Positions 39,498 to 49,596 of a stretch of 64,000 nucleotides of DNA are shown piece after piece. Every line of letters starts with the position of its first letter. Within the stretch, counting starts at the first letter, position 1. The stretch covers positions 10,142,001 to 10,206,000 of the forward strand of contig JAEMBT020000002.1 of assembly GCA_018873245.2 (NCBI GenBank), in the 5' to 3' direction. The position numbers were made by a program, and so were the translations under genes. The DNA comes from Archegozetes longisetosus (Eukaryota > Arthropoda > Arachnida > Sarcoptiformes > Trhypochthoniidae). Below the pieces are notes generated by a model, which was not told where the DNA came from, made no database searches, and saw nothing but the letters and a program-made list of their open reading frames with translations.

Positions 39498-39712
39498 AGT
39501 CCCAGGTTCGATTCCAGCCAGCGCATAGTTATTTTTTTTCTAAAAATGAAAATTTTTCTTTTTTACTCTTTTGAAAAATAGATAGCCAGTGCTGTACTTC
39601 CTGGTTATACTGATCACAAATATGTAATTAGTTCAGGTCTAAAGTGCCCGCAGTTCGAATGCATAAAAGGACAGACAGACATCGTTTGCTCCTTATTATA
39701 TAGAAGATATTT
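39498..39712 (-). repeat. Copy 2 of the Fanzor 3'-flank repeat
   Basis: Direct repeat of 38832-39045, about 665 bp away. On the minus strand it begins inside the last codons of the Fanzor relic (after NAARNI) and continues as its 3' flank. In TnpB and Fanzor loci this is where the guide RNA (omega RNA) and right element end lie. A GGTTCGATTCC string, like a tRNA B box, is present in plus orientation, so a tRNA-derived SINE is the alternative reading. Confidence 0.7.
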
Positions 39713-40592
39713 CTGGCCGCGTTGATATCACGATTCCACACTTTTTTACAATTTGGGCAAACTTGAAAACGATATGGAGATTGTGATGTTTTGCACACTT
39801 CATAACACTATGAACACAATTTGGTCGTCCTGTACTCATCAGTCAAATACAATACACAATGTTCTCTCCTTCTCAACAAGGCTTCATATAACTTTTTGAG
39901 TGGTGTCTTCACGTATTCTTTGATGAATAAGGGCACTTTGCCATTTCCATACACAATAAATGTTTTCTTATTATTGTTATTGTCACTATTGTCACTATTA
40001 TCACTATTGTCACGATTTTTGTCACGCTTCTCCTTTTTCTTCTTTTTCTTCTGCTGCTCCTCCTCCTTCTTCTTCGTCTTCCTCTTCTCCTCCTTCCTCT
40101 TCTTCTTCTTCTTCTTTTTCTTTATGCCAACGATTTGATTGGCTTTTTGGTACAAAACTTTCTGGGTCAAAATAAATTTGTCCCATTTCAACTTTGAAAC
40201 AACTTTTCTTGAAAACGAATGTTGTAGTTCTTCAAAGTGTTTCAAACTGAATTCGGTGTATTGGAAGTAACTGAACCTTCTGCTGATCACAATCTTGGCC
40301 TCTTGTTTGATTTCTTTGCGATCACTTCTGACGGTGGTTAAGACATCTTCTGTTGACGATTTCAACTTCTTTCAGTGGAACTGTTTTGTGTCGAATCGAA
40401 ATGATGAACTCTTGTAGAGGTAATTCTTTTCATCTTGACCATTCCGTACTTATTTCTAGCTCCAGGATCGATCCAAACGAAACTTGAGAACTCATTGTTG
40501 CGTAGCCTGAAGCTCAAGGATGTTAATTCATCATTTCTATCAGTCTTTAAAGTAATATATATGTATGGCGGTACTAACCCGTACGAATTCAT
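39628..40592 (-). pseudogene. Fanzor (eukaryotic TnpB-like RNA-guided nuclease), decayed and N-terminally truncated
   Basis: Reading the minus strand gives the RuvC core of the Fanzor/TnpB family. RuvC-I shows the catalytic Asp (WIDPGARNKYGM). A helical bridge follows (FEELQHSFSRKVVSKLKWDK, LTQKVLYQKANQIVG), then a long Lys/Glu and Asp/Ser/Asn low-complexity insert, TFIVYGNGKV, the LTDEYRTTKLCS block with the Glu used by Fanzors, a zinc ribbon (CYEV, CPNCKKVWN) and RuvC-III (NRDINAARNI). In bacteria TnpB is guided by RNA from its 3' end; Fanzors are the transposon-borne eukaryotic relatives. This copy is dead: there is a frameshift near 40365, a TAG at 39808-39810 inside the zinc ribbon (CS-stop-C), and nothing like the usual N-terminal half is readable upstream of 40592. 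About 320 codons remain, against 400-700 in intact members. Identification rests on motifs read by eye. Confidence 0.85.
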
Positions 40593-42302
40593 ACTTTAGT
40601 ACTTCAAGAAAACCGATAAATTTCAACAAAAATCAATTAATTTTAGGAAAAAACGTTATCTTTGTCGTAACTTTCTCAAATTTAAAATATCAATAAATTT
40701 CATAGCCAGTACGAATTCAGACTAAAAATTGGTTATTGAAAAATTGCAAAATTTCAATAAAAATAAATTTTCTATCCAATACTCAAAATTATCATGAAAA
40801 TATCACAAAATTTCAATAAAAAATAAATAATAAGCAAAAAATCAATAAATTTCTAGCCTGTACGACTTCGTACTTTTTCGTACCTAAATTTTTTACATAA
40901 AAATCAATAAATTTATTACAAAAATAAAATTACAACAAAATTCAAGATAAAATCACTAAAATTAATCATGAAATCATACTTCAATATTTTATATCTAATA
41001 TATAAAAGAGAAGAATTTATACATTTTTTATTTGTGTTTATATATTAAGTATTAAAATTGATAAATATTTATCAATTAATGTATGAATTTTAGTTAATTA
41101 CATATTGTTTTAAATTAATAAAAGATTAAATATTGTAACTAATTACAGGCAATATAATTAATACTTAAATTGTTTTAAATTTAATTTTTACATAATTTTT
41201 AGACTCGAATAAGACAATCGCTTGTATTTTGATTCTTCAAAAGATACTCAAAACATCTGATTTAACAATTAATGAATATCAAATGAGTGAAAGTGAAAAT
41301 CAATCGCTTTTTCAATTAGATCCAAAGGTCGAATATTTTCCCGATATACCGTTTAATCTCATAAATTCAATAGAAGGTTATGTTTATATCGGAAGATTGC
41401 CTTACATTCACACAAATCCGGCAAAAGGACTATTCCTTCTTTTTATGTCGTATTTTGCTTTCAGTCTCGAATATGAAGGAAAACAAAAAATTTGATGTTG
41501 TGTTTGGAAAAGTTCATAATGAAATGGCTGTTCGATAAAGCCTCCGATCCGGCAGAAATAATCAGCATTGGTTCGAAATTTGCTTATTTCTAATGAATCT
41601 TCACTTTTCTCGACCTTTGATTTTTTTGAAAGTACTTTCAAATAATTTTTAACTTTTTAATTATTTTAATTCATCGAAGCCGATTATTAAAGACATAACA
41701 TTAGAATGCATTTGTAATGATTATAAATATTATAATATGTAATTTTACTAATGTAAAATTCATTATAAAGTACTTAAAATAAACTTTTAAATCGATTTTA
41801 AGTTACCAAAAGATGCAGTTTCCAAGAATTTTATTGTACTTAAATAATGCATAATGAAGTACTGAATCAATGGACTTTGTTATGTTTGGCGCATATTGTT
41901 AAACTATATGAATGCACATTAATGTGCTAAAGATAATCACTTTAATATGTTGCATACATATTAATGTACTCAATTTTAACAACTTTAATATTCTATATTT
42001 TTAAGTATATTGATTTCTTGAAATGTTCAAATAAGCAACATTTTAATGTACTTAAACGAATCATTTTTTGTTATAGTGTGAAAGGCATTTTACTGTTCTA
42101 CTTAATTTTTTAAATTTAAATATATTATTATCTTTATCAAGAAGAATAGGTAGAGCTTTCTCATTTTCAAAATAATTATCACAATTGAATATGTCTATTA
42201 AATACTTTAATACTAGAATTAAGGTAGAAACATCTATTACAAATATTTTAAAAATTAACAAAACGATGTAATGGAGTGTCGCCTTGTAGTGTACACCAAA
42301 AC
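40593..42302. other. AT-rich gene-poor region
   Basis: No gene supported. Next to the Fanzor relic, three diverged copies of a GTACGA(A/C)TTC-containing unit sit near 40573, 40697 and 40856. A lone frame at 41229-41495 (PDIPFNLINSIEGYVYIGRLPY) has no ATG and may be an unrecognised fragment of a coding relic. Confidence 0.45.
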
Positions 42303-43290
42303 TTAATTAGTTCGCTTCCAGATTCTTACGGCTTTGTTAATAGGTCGGTTCTCTCCTCCATTTGCACTTACATGGAATCTAAAGTTACTATATAATCCGT
42401 CTGAAGTTGTGGGGCAGACTGCGGAGAGGAGGTAGGGACTCCAACCACTACTAGGAAGAGGAAAGTTCCCATTATATTTTGATTCGCTTGAATCTTTGGT
42501 AAAATAACTTCCTACGGAGTCTATAATTTTAGAGGGAACATTTCCATTTTGAAGTGTCCCAAAAGCCGCAGAATCTCCTCCTTCTGCACGGAAGAAAAGT
42601 CCAGCATAGTCGGAAGTGACATCTTTCCATTCCACCATTGGCCATAAAGACTTCGGCTCTGGTTGACTTGGCATCTGAACATAAATAAAGCCAATTGGAA
42701 CTGGATTACTCATTATACCCAAAACGGTTTTATGCAAGCGAGACAGTGACCATATTTGCATCTTCTGACATACAACTTTATTACTTTTATTACAAGGCTC
42801 ACTAATCCATTTCCCCTTTGTAGAGCCTTCTGCTATCATTTGTACACAAGCTTTATCGGTTGTGTTACTTGGACTTCCTTCAGCCCAGTTAGTGAAACTT
42901 AGATCTGAATCATCAGTCCACCTAAACTTATTACTACTGTATTTAGCTCCAATCCAGACGGCGTCCACGACTTTGTTAGTTTTGAACAAGAAATTAGAAA
43001 TAAACTCTTGCTCTTCTAGATAACGAATTGATATCAAAGTAGAATCATTTTCTTGCTGTTGACAAGTTCTTAAAGCATCCTCGTAAGTTTGAAGTCCCAC
43101 TTTATCAAAAATCTTGAAACACTTCTCTTCTTTAAATGGTTCCCAATCACCACATGGTGAATCAACAGCCATCAATACATCTAAAATAGACTTCATTAAA
43201 GTGAAAAGATATTTACTTATTCATTGATTTACCATAGGATATAGACAGAATTAAAAGTGAAGAAATTACACACTGTTTAGAAATTCTCAT
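42303..43290 (-). CDS. Secreted C-type lectin with extra C-terminal domain (2 exons)
   Basis: Exon 1 (43290-43233) encodes a signal peptide (MRISKQCVISSLLILSISY). Exon 2 (43180-42303) completes a 311-aa protein; GTAAAT donor, TTTTAG acceptor, phase 1. Residues about 28-155 form a C-type lectin domain with the expected cysteines (CGDW, CFKIF, CQQQ, ACVQM, EPCNKSNKVVCQK) and WIGAKYSSNKFRWTDDS. The Ca/sugar motifs are not canonical: EGSPSN where EPN or QPD is usual, and WIS instead of WND, so classical mannose or galactose binding is doubtful. The last 130 residues form a second module (PIGFIYVQMPSQPEPKSLWP, LFFRAEGGDSAAFG, ending ENRPINKAVRIWKRTN). It resembles the C-terminal module found attached to mite and spider lectins and, distantly, phage tail-collar ends. 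Secreted, possibly digestive or immune; role inferred. Confidence 0.85.
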
Positions 43291-43709
43291 TGTTTTATAA
43301 ATTTTAATAACCACTCAAAATTTATTCATAAAATGATCAACTAAACTTTTTTTAAACTACGTAGCAAGATTTAATTAACCTTATAGTGATTAAACTTTTT
43401 AATATTAACGTTAATTAAATTCATTAGGCTTGAGAAATAGACAGCAGTTTTCCTTGATAAGAATAGAAAACGATATATTAAATCCTTTTATTGTATTTTC
43501 TAGGATTACAATTAAGATAAAACAATTTGTGAGATTTTCAACATAAATTGAATTATAACTATTCATAGATTTTAAAATATAATGTCAACTTTAATAGAAC
43601 CAATTTGTTACGATAGTAAATTAAAAGCAATTTATAATAAAATTAAGTAATAAATAAAAAATTATCAAGAACATTGTCTAACGGCGTTAGACTTTAACCT
43701 TGAGATTAT

Positions 43710-43775
43710 ATATTTCTCCAATACTTTCTTTCTTCATTACAATTGTAATGAAGAAAGAAAGTATTGGAGAAATAT
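43710..43775. repeat. Perfect 66-bp palindrome (33-bp arms, no spacer)
   Basis: The arms 43710-43742 and 43743-43775 are exact reverse complements, centred on ACAATTGT. No mismatch was found. Next to it, and overlapping by five bases, is a second perfect palindrome at 43771-43792 (AATATGGTCTT / AAGACCATATT). Confidence 0.95.
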
Positions 43776-43792
43776 GGTCTTAAGACCATATT
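43771..43792. repeat. Perfect 22-bp palindrome
   Basis: AATATGGTCTT followed directly by its reverse complement. It overlaps the last bases of the 66-bp palindrome. Confidence 0.95.
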
Positions 43793-44431
43793 GCTAACTT
43801 AATCTGTTTAAAGTTATTCATTACAAAGTGTAAATAAAGGGATAAATGACTTATTCTACAATATTCTTTAGTAAAGTTATAAAAAGTAATAAGAAAATAC
43901 ACATTTATCCCAATTGATATTGTAAAGTCTGGATCTTTGATAGGAGCGTGTACGAAATCAAATTTAAAATATAAGCACTTTATTTAACATAACCACAATA
44001 AAAAAATTACATAAGATTTCACAGGATCTTAACACTGGAAGAAAGAGCGAAAAATTTAAGAAAAACACGACATTTTATAGGAACTATAGGCGGGTTAAAT
44101 TAGAAAATGTTTTACAATGATAGGCTAAACCTTTTAAGGTCAATAGCACATTTAGCTAGGATTGGGAGATTGTTTAACTAGGACATACTTAGGTAGGTTT
44201 TAAGAGTTGAAATATCCTTACTCAGCTGTCTTCATAACTTGTGCAGTTAAGACAAGCATGTGAAGATCTCTTTTGTACAAACAAAAAGTAATCTTTAGAT
44301 CGGTAATAAATGTTGACATATACGGTGAGTTATGAAAATTAATTTAGCAATATAGGTTATTACAAAATTATTTTGGTATAGGTCTAATTAAGAAACTTAG
44401 ACGTTATTACAATATTACATTCTTTTAAAAA

Positions 44432-45091
44432 TTATATGAATTTTTTATTTTCTATTGCACACAATTGTTGAATCTTAATGAGACATTCTCCAGCTTTAAG
44501 TGCACATTTAAGAGTTTGTTTCTGATGAAACTCCAGTTCATTGCTAATTGAAACAATAACTCCTTTTGATTCATTAAAATTTTTGAGATTAATATTTTTC
44601 ATAGGATTAATCTTAATAATTTCTGATTCCTTATTTTCAATAGAAATACTGCCTTTCATTAACTTCAATATATCATCTTGATCCTTTTTCTTTGATTTTG
44701 ACTTATGTTTTAATGGCTTTTGAGGTTCTTCCATAGTTTTTCATCACTTACATATATCTCATCAATAACTTCATCAGCAGCTTTTGATATTGAATCCCTT
44801 CTGTTTAAAATGAAAATTCTATTATATTCTTATTATCACAAATATTTACTTACTTTGACTTCTTATTTTTAAAGTATAATGAGTAGAATTCATTAAGCCT
44901 ATTGACCCAATAACTTCTTCTATTTTTAGGTATTTCAATTAATATTCTATTATGCAGATTAACCTTAGGTTCCCATGTATCATTAGACAACTCTATAATT
45001 AATTCATCTAAAAGTAAATCTATTTAGAAGAATACAATCAATCAGGAAATGAAATACCTTCATAGTCCATAATAGGTGTTGAAGAATACAT
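44432..45091 (-). CDS. Small orphan gene, 4 putative exons
   Basis: I do not recognise this protein. A consistent model uses exons 45091-45058, 45007-44854, 44800-44752 and 44716-44432 (phases 1, 2, 0), giving 173 aa. It starts MYSSTPIMDYEDELIIELSN and contains WEPKVNLHNRILIEIPKNRR and WVNRLNEFYSLYFKNKK. A highly basic KHKSKSKKKDQDD stretch follows, then a C-terminal helix-like region (FHQKQTLKCALKAGECLIKI). The last intron would be only 35 nt (44717-44751). That is unusually short, so a frameshift or a different structure is possible. The first two introns have good GT-AG borders, which argues for a real gene. Charge suggests a nuclear or nucleic-acid-associated protein; this is inference. 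Confidence 0.5.
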
Positions 45092-45411
45092 TTTAACTGT
45101 ATTTTAATAAAAGTTTTGAATCAAAGATACATTATAAAAGCATTTCTTTCAAGAATCTTTCAATGTTATAATAGCTGTAAAACAAGTTTTATAGTGTTTG
45201 AATATGCTTAACATTACTTTCTATAAGGAAGAAAGCAGTAATTTTTTTCTTGCAAAATAAATACAAAGCTTTAGAGTGTGTATGTTATATGCACAATAAA
45301 AGGATAGCTAAAAGTTTCACTTTCAAGAGAAATTTTATTTCTTCTTTCATGAAAAAGTCTAATTTCCATATTGAGTACTTTCAACTTATAAGGATCATTA
45401 AATTTTGAAAA
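45092..45411. other. Short intergenic stretch
   Basis: 320 bp AT-rich; presumed 5' region of the orphan gene to the left. Nothing else recognised. Confidence 0.4.
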
Positions 45412-45630
45412 ATGATAACTAATATTAATGTTAATATATGGAAACAAGTATTAAATAATGAAACTGAATCATATGCCAACTTCAATATGATAAAATCAGA
45501 AAAATTAAATATTTATACTATCAATCAAACAAAAGTAGCTTTAAGTAATTTTGATAAGAGATATATATTAGAAGAAGGATATAGTACTTTCTCTCGTGGA
45601 CATTATAAAATCGTTAAAGTCTCTTCTTAG
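45412..45630 (+). pseudogene. Isolated C-terminal fragment of a Polinton-type DNA polymerase B
   Basis: An open frame of 72 codons whose second half (NIYTINQTKVALSNFDKRYI, then LEEGYSTFSRGHYKI) resembles the extreme C-terminus of Polinton/Maverick DNA polymerases. The polymerase at 58-62 kb in this same window ends in a related string (DKRRIIPQDYSTLPFGYK). The rest of the polymerase is absent around this fragment, and the frame lacks any upstream catalytic motif. It is best read as a relic of a second, different element. Family assignment is from the shared DKR-I...ST-G motif only. Confidence 0.55.
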
Positions 45631-45740
45631 ATTTAATTATTTTTCAATTCATTTTCCACTTTTAATCTTAATATATAATCCATTTTTTATTAAAATATTA
45701 TTTCAAATTTTCTTCTTTAATTTTAATTAAAATCTCAAGC

Positions 45741-47771
45741 CGGTTGGCTTTTACTTTTGTGTGAAGCTGGGGAAACCATTACATATATATGTATTTATTA
45801 TCAGCATGACTTGACAAGCAAAAAAGTCCCAAGCCACACCCACCTCCGCCCACTTCTAAGCTCCACCCACCAAAAATGTTAGCCATACCAACCAAGTTTA
45901 TCTTAAATTTTCATCTAAATGTACTGTTTAAAACTATGCAAGCGGATCCTCAAAATTCCTTCTGTGGGCAGAGTTATAAACGTTCAAATTTCAATTTTTC
46001 AAAACTTTGACTGGCTTTTACTTTCCGTAAAGCTGTTGTAGCAATTATATTTATATATATTTGTTATCAGCATTACATGAAAAATAAAATTCTCAAGCCA
46101 CGCCCACCTCCGACCATTTTTAAGCCACACCCACCAAAATTTTCTTAAACTTCTACCTAAACATACTATTTAAGAATATGCAATCGGATTCTCAAAATTC
46201 CTTCTGTGGGCGAAGTTATGAATTTTCAAAATTTCGATATTCCAATAGTAACTAGGACATCATTTATGTCTAGTTTTTCATGTTTACTTACTTACTATAA
46301 CACATCAACACGTGTTTTGATTTTTTAAATAAGTGTCTTAAATTCAGTTTTCTGTGAAAATTTTGTTATTTGTGAATTTTACTTGCACTGGTTTTACTCT
46401 AAGTGTAAGTCTAATCATTTTTTTATTTGTTATTTTATTTATTAAGATTTTTAGAAGTAAATTTAATCAAATTTGAGATTTTCAATTTAAGTACTAAATA
46501 CCATAATTTTTTATTTTATAAATTTTTTAATTTTATTTTTATATTTCACACATATTCATTCGCACGAAATACACTAAACGCGCTCATAGGCGGATGGACC
46601 CTCCTTTGTTGGATCGTGATACAAGTCTAGCTGGAGAGACCTGAAGTGGTTAATTTCGAGTAATGATTACCTTCGGGTCCGAGCAATATCCCGTTTACAA
46701 CAATGCGGGAGTACAATGTTTAGTGTTAGAAATTGGAATGAAAATTTAAACGACATCTAATATTGTCCCAAATTTTTGACAAATTTTTCCACTGTGTACT
46801 TCCTCTTTCAGAGTAATTTTATTAATATTTAACCAAATGGCAGAAAATCAATTTCCAGAATTTGATGACTTAGGACTTAAGCTAAATAACTTCTCAGGTG
46901 AAGAATCTGTAATTGAATTCTTAGAGAGGTTTAAACTCATTCCAACCAGAGATTATGCTGCCACTCATGCCTTATAGGTGACAAAATACCTCATCTTTAA
47001 TTAAATCGATTTGAATTAAAGAAAATTTTTTAAATAATAATTTACAATAACAATATGATCATAAATAATGTAATATCAATTACAAAATCAAAATATGCTT
47101 ATCCAAAAATCAAAACATATATTATGTTTATCTTTTTGGTCAATCTTGGTAAGAATTTGTTTTCCTTGAATACCTAATAACTTATAGTTCTGTATTTTCC
47201 CCAAAAACGAATAGATAGTAAGTAAGTAAATATGAAAAACTAGACATAAATGATGTCCTAGTTACTGTTGGAATATCGAAATTTTGAAAATTCATAACTT
47301 CGCCCACAGAAGGAATTTTGAGAATCCGATTGCATATTCTTAAATAGTATGTTTAGGTAGAAGTTTAAGAAAATTTTGGTGGGTGTGGCTTAAAAATGGT
47401 CGGATGTTGGCGTGGCTTGAGAATTTTATTTTTCATGTAATGCTGATAACAAATATATATAAATGTAATTGGTACAACAGCTTTACGGAAAGTAAAAGCC
47501 AGTCAAAGTTTTGAAAAATTGAAATTTGAACGTTTATAACTCCGCCCACAGAAGGAATTTTGAGGATCCGCTTGCATAGTTTTAAACAGTACATTTAGAT
47601 GAAAATTTAAGATAAACTTGGTTGGTATGACTAAAATTTTTTGGTGGGTGGAGCTTAGAAGTGGGCGGAGGTGGGTGTGGCTTGGGACTTTTTTGCTTGT
47701 CAAGTCATGCTGATAATAAATACATATATATGTAATGGTTTCCCCAGCTTCACACAAAAGTAAGAGCCAAC
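45741..47771. mobile_element. Foldback-type DNA element with 557-bp inverted arms
   Basis: The left arm 45741-46298 and right arm 47215-47771 are near-perfect reverse complements over about 557 bp. Each arm is itself two diverged tandem units of about 250 bp, each beginning GGCTTTTACTTT and containing CCAC(A/G)CCCACC and CAAAATTCCTTCTGTGGGC. The outer ends read GGTTGGCTTTTA / TAAGAGCCAACC. CAAG stands outside both ends and could be a target duplication. The 0.9-kb centre carries no transposase. It includes a short gag-like frame and a GC-richer, LTR-like patch (46575-46720). Structure matches foldback or long-TIR non-autonomous elements. Confidence 0.85.
46837..46979 (+). pseudogene. Captured gag-like N-terminal fragment inside the foldback element
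   Basis: ATG at 46837 opens a 46-codon frame (MAENQFPEFDDLGLKLNNFS, then VIEFLERFKLIP) ending at TAG. The FSGEE...FLERF pattern resembles the start of retrotransposon gag proteins. The upstream GC-richer patch could be an LTR/leader remnant. Short and unverified. Confidence 0.35.
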
Positions 47772-49596
47772 CCAAGACGTTATTCTGCCTCAAGTCTGAA
47801 AAGAAAAAATGCTCAAATACATGAATACATAATCATTGAAACTGGTAATTCAATACCATCGACAGTTAAATGAGTGACTGCAAGCATTAACTATGTAAAC
47901 AGTATTGATCGGCAATGGAATAACTAGTGAGATCTGACCCAATTCAAGTTTGAAGTGTAAGTTTTCTTGAACTAAATTAGAATTTTCTCTCTTTAGTTGT
48001 ATGTATTGAGCGACTGTTTCTAAGATGGTTACCCTTTCCAGTTAACATTAGATCTGGCTACTAATGTCTTTAACTTTTGATTTGTTCGTTAATTGATGTC
48101 CTACACTTGCTCTCAGCCGTGACATGTGCTAGTTTTCTCAAAAGTAAACCAGAATTTTTATCTCGAGTCGGATTCAATTTTCCTCCGATTTTTTCACTCT
48201 CTTCAGTTTGTTTTTGCTAAAGTTTGACTTTAGTTGTTCCGACTTATTAACGAAACGACGCGAAGTTTTAGTATTTGTTGAAAAAGTTCGTTTGTTGTAT
48301 AACCACTATCTTTATGAGTTTATGGTGTTTCCTTTGATACATTTGATATCGGTAGACAATAAATGACTCATTTAAAGCTGAATTCTTATTAAGATAAAAG
48401 TTGGTTTGGTCTATGTCATGTGATACACTATCTGTTTGAGTGCCAACACTTTGTTGACAGTGCTCATCATTATTATCACAATTAGAATAGACAGTACTTT
48501 GTTTACTAAAACCATGACTGGTATCAAATTGATCGAATAAGTCGAAGTGCATGGCATTTATAGTGAGATGTGATCCAAGATTTCGTGAAGGAATAGTCAT
48601 CCATATAGAAATCAAGTTCGTTCAGAACTATAAACAAGTCTGATTAAAGAATACAAAAAATCAAAGATATTTCTTGTGTGAGTAAGTGCTATTAATTAAT
48701 CATAAAACAAAGTTGCTTCAAAAACTTTAGAATCGAGCCAATAAAACGAATGTTATATACTTAGAGTACTAACCTATTCTATTCAATAGCTATTGAGCAA
48801 ACAACCCATAAAGAAACACGCAGTAATACTTAGAATGCAAAATTAAAGTCAAAAACGATATTTTTTAATTTTTTATTACATGAATAGCAAACAGATTATT
48901 TAGAATAAATGAGATGTTAAAGTCAAAGGTTTTTCATGAGTCATTTATTTCTAATTTTTGATTGACAGAATACTTGAAGCTTTTGAGGTGTGAAATTCGT
49001 TTCATCTTATTATGTGGGCTGAAAAAATTCATTTATTTTTGGATAAATATGTGCTTTAAGTGATTTTTTTGAAGAGATCACTTAATTAACCTTTAAACTA
49101 AGCTCAGAGTAAATACACAAGTCAGTTTCAAATCACTATTTATTGATGCAAAAAAACTAAAACTTCAGGATGTGTCTTATACTGTATAACTGAAATCTTG
49201 TCTCAAAGAAGTGCACAAATTAAAACTTTTTTCTAAAAGGCTTAACAAAATTTCAATCACAACTCAAGTGAACTTAGACTTAAACTTAGGCACGACATGA
49301 TTTTTGCTTTTCCAAACTTTTTCAAACTCGTTTCTAAGTTCGGATTCAGAGTTTGAACTTCTTGATTAAATTAAAACAGAAATAATGTTTTGTCTGAATA
49401 GTGAAATCAAATAAGTCATGAAAACAAATTCATAAATTAATCATTTTATAATATCATAGTTTAGAACGTTTATCAATATATATATGATCGGGTTTTCATT
49501 TATATTGCTATAACATTTCAAATAACAGGTATTTATTGAGCTCATTAATAAGAAAGACATTATTTATTGCACATCTAATTGAATACAAGTATTTTA
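47772..49596. other. Intergenic between foldback element and Tc1-like transposon
   Basis: About 1.8 kb of AT-rich sequence. It contains one possible terminal exon, listed separately (48268-48615), and no mobile-element ends that I could pair. Confidence 0.45.
48268..48615 (-). CDS. Possible terminal exon of an unknown gene
   Basis: A 115-codon frame on the minus strand with protein-like composition (HFDLFDQFDTSHGFSKQSTV, SVGTQTDSVSHDIDQTNFY). It is preceded by a TTTATAG acceptor-like site near 48625. No family was recognised and no upstream exon was found. It may equally be a chance open frame. Confidence 0.25.
   Translation of the reverse strand: MISIWMTIPSRNLGSHLTINAMHFDLFDQFDTSHGFSKQSTVYSNCDNNDEHCQQSVGTQTDSVSHDIDQTNFYLNKNSALNESFIVYRYQMYQRKHHKLIKIVVIQQTNFFNKY

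Larger units (their letters stand above)
43291..44431. other. Intergenic with large perfect palindrome
   Basis: About 1.1 kb without a gene, between the lectin gene and the orphan gene at 44432-45091. Its notable content is the palindrome pair at 43710-43792. Confidence 0.6.

Noticed and set aside
39498-39560. tRNA gene suggested by GGTTCGATTCC
   Set aside because: No A box, anticodon arm or acceptor-stem pairing could be found around it; at most a degraded tRNA-like promoter in a repeat.
39821-40175. Two plus-strand frames rich in Leu, Ser, Tyr and Phe
   Set aside because: Antisense of the poly-Lys/Glu insert in the Fanzor relic.
41229-41495. 88-codon frame starting at TTG
   Set aside because: No ATG and no recognised family; not enough to call a gene, though it might be an old relic.
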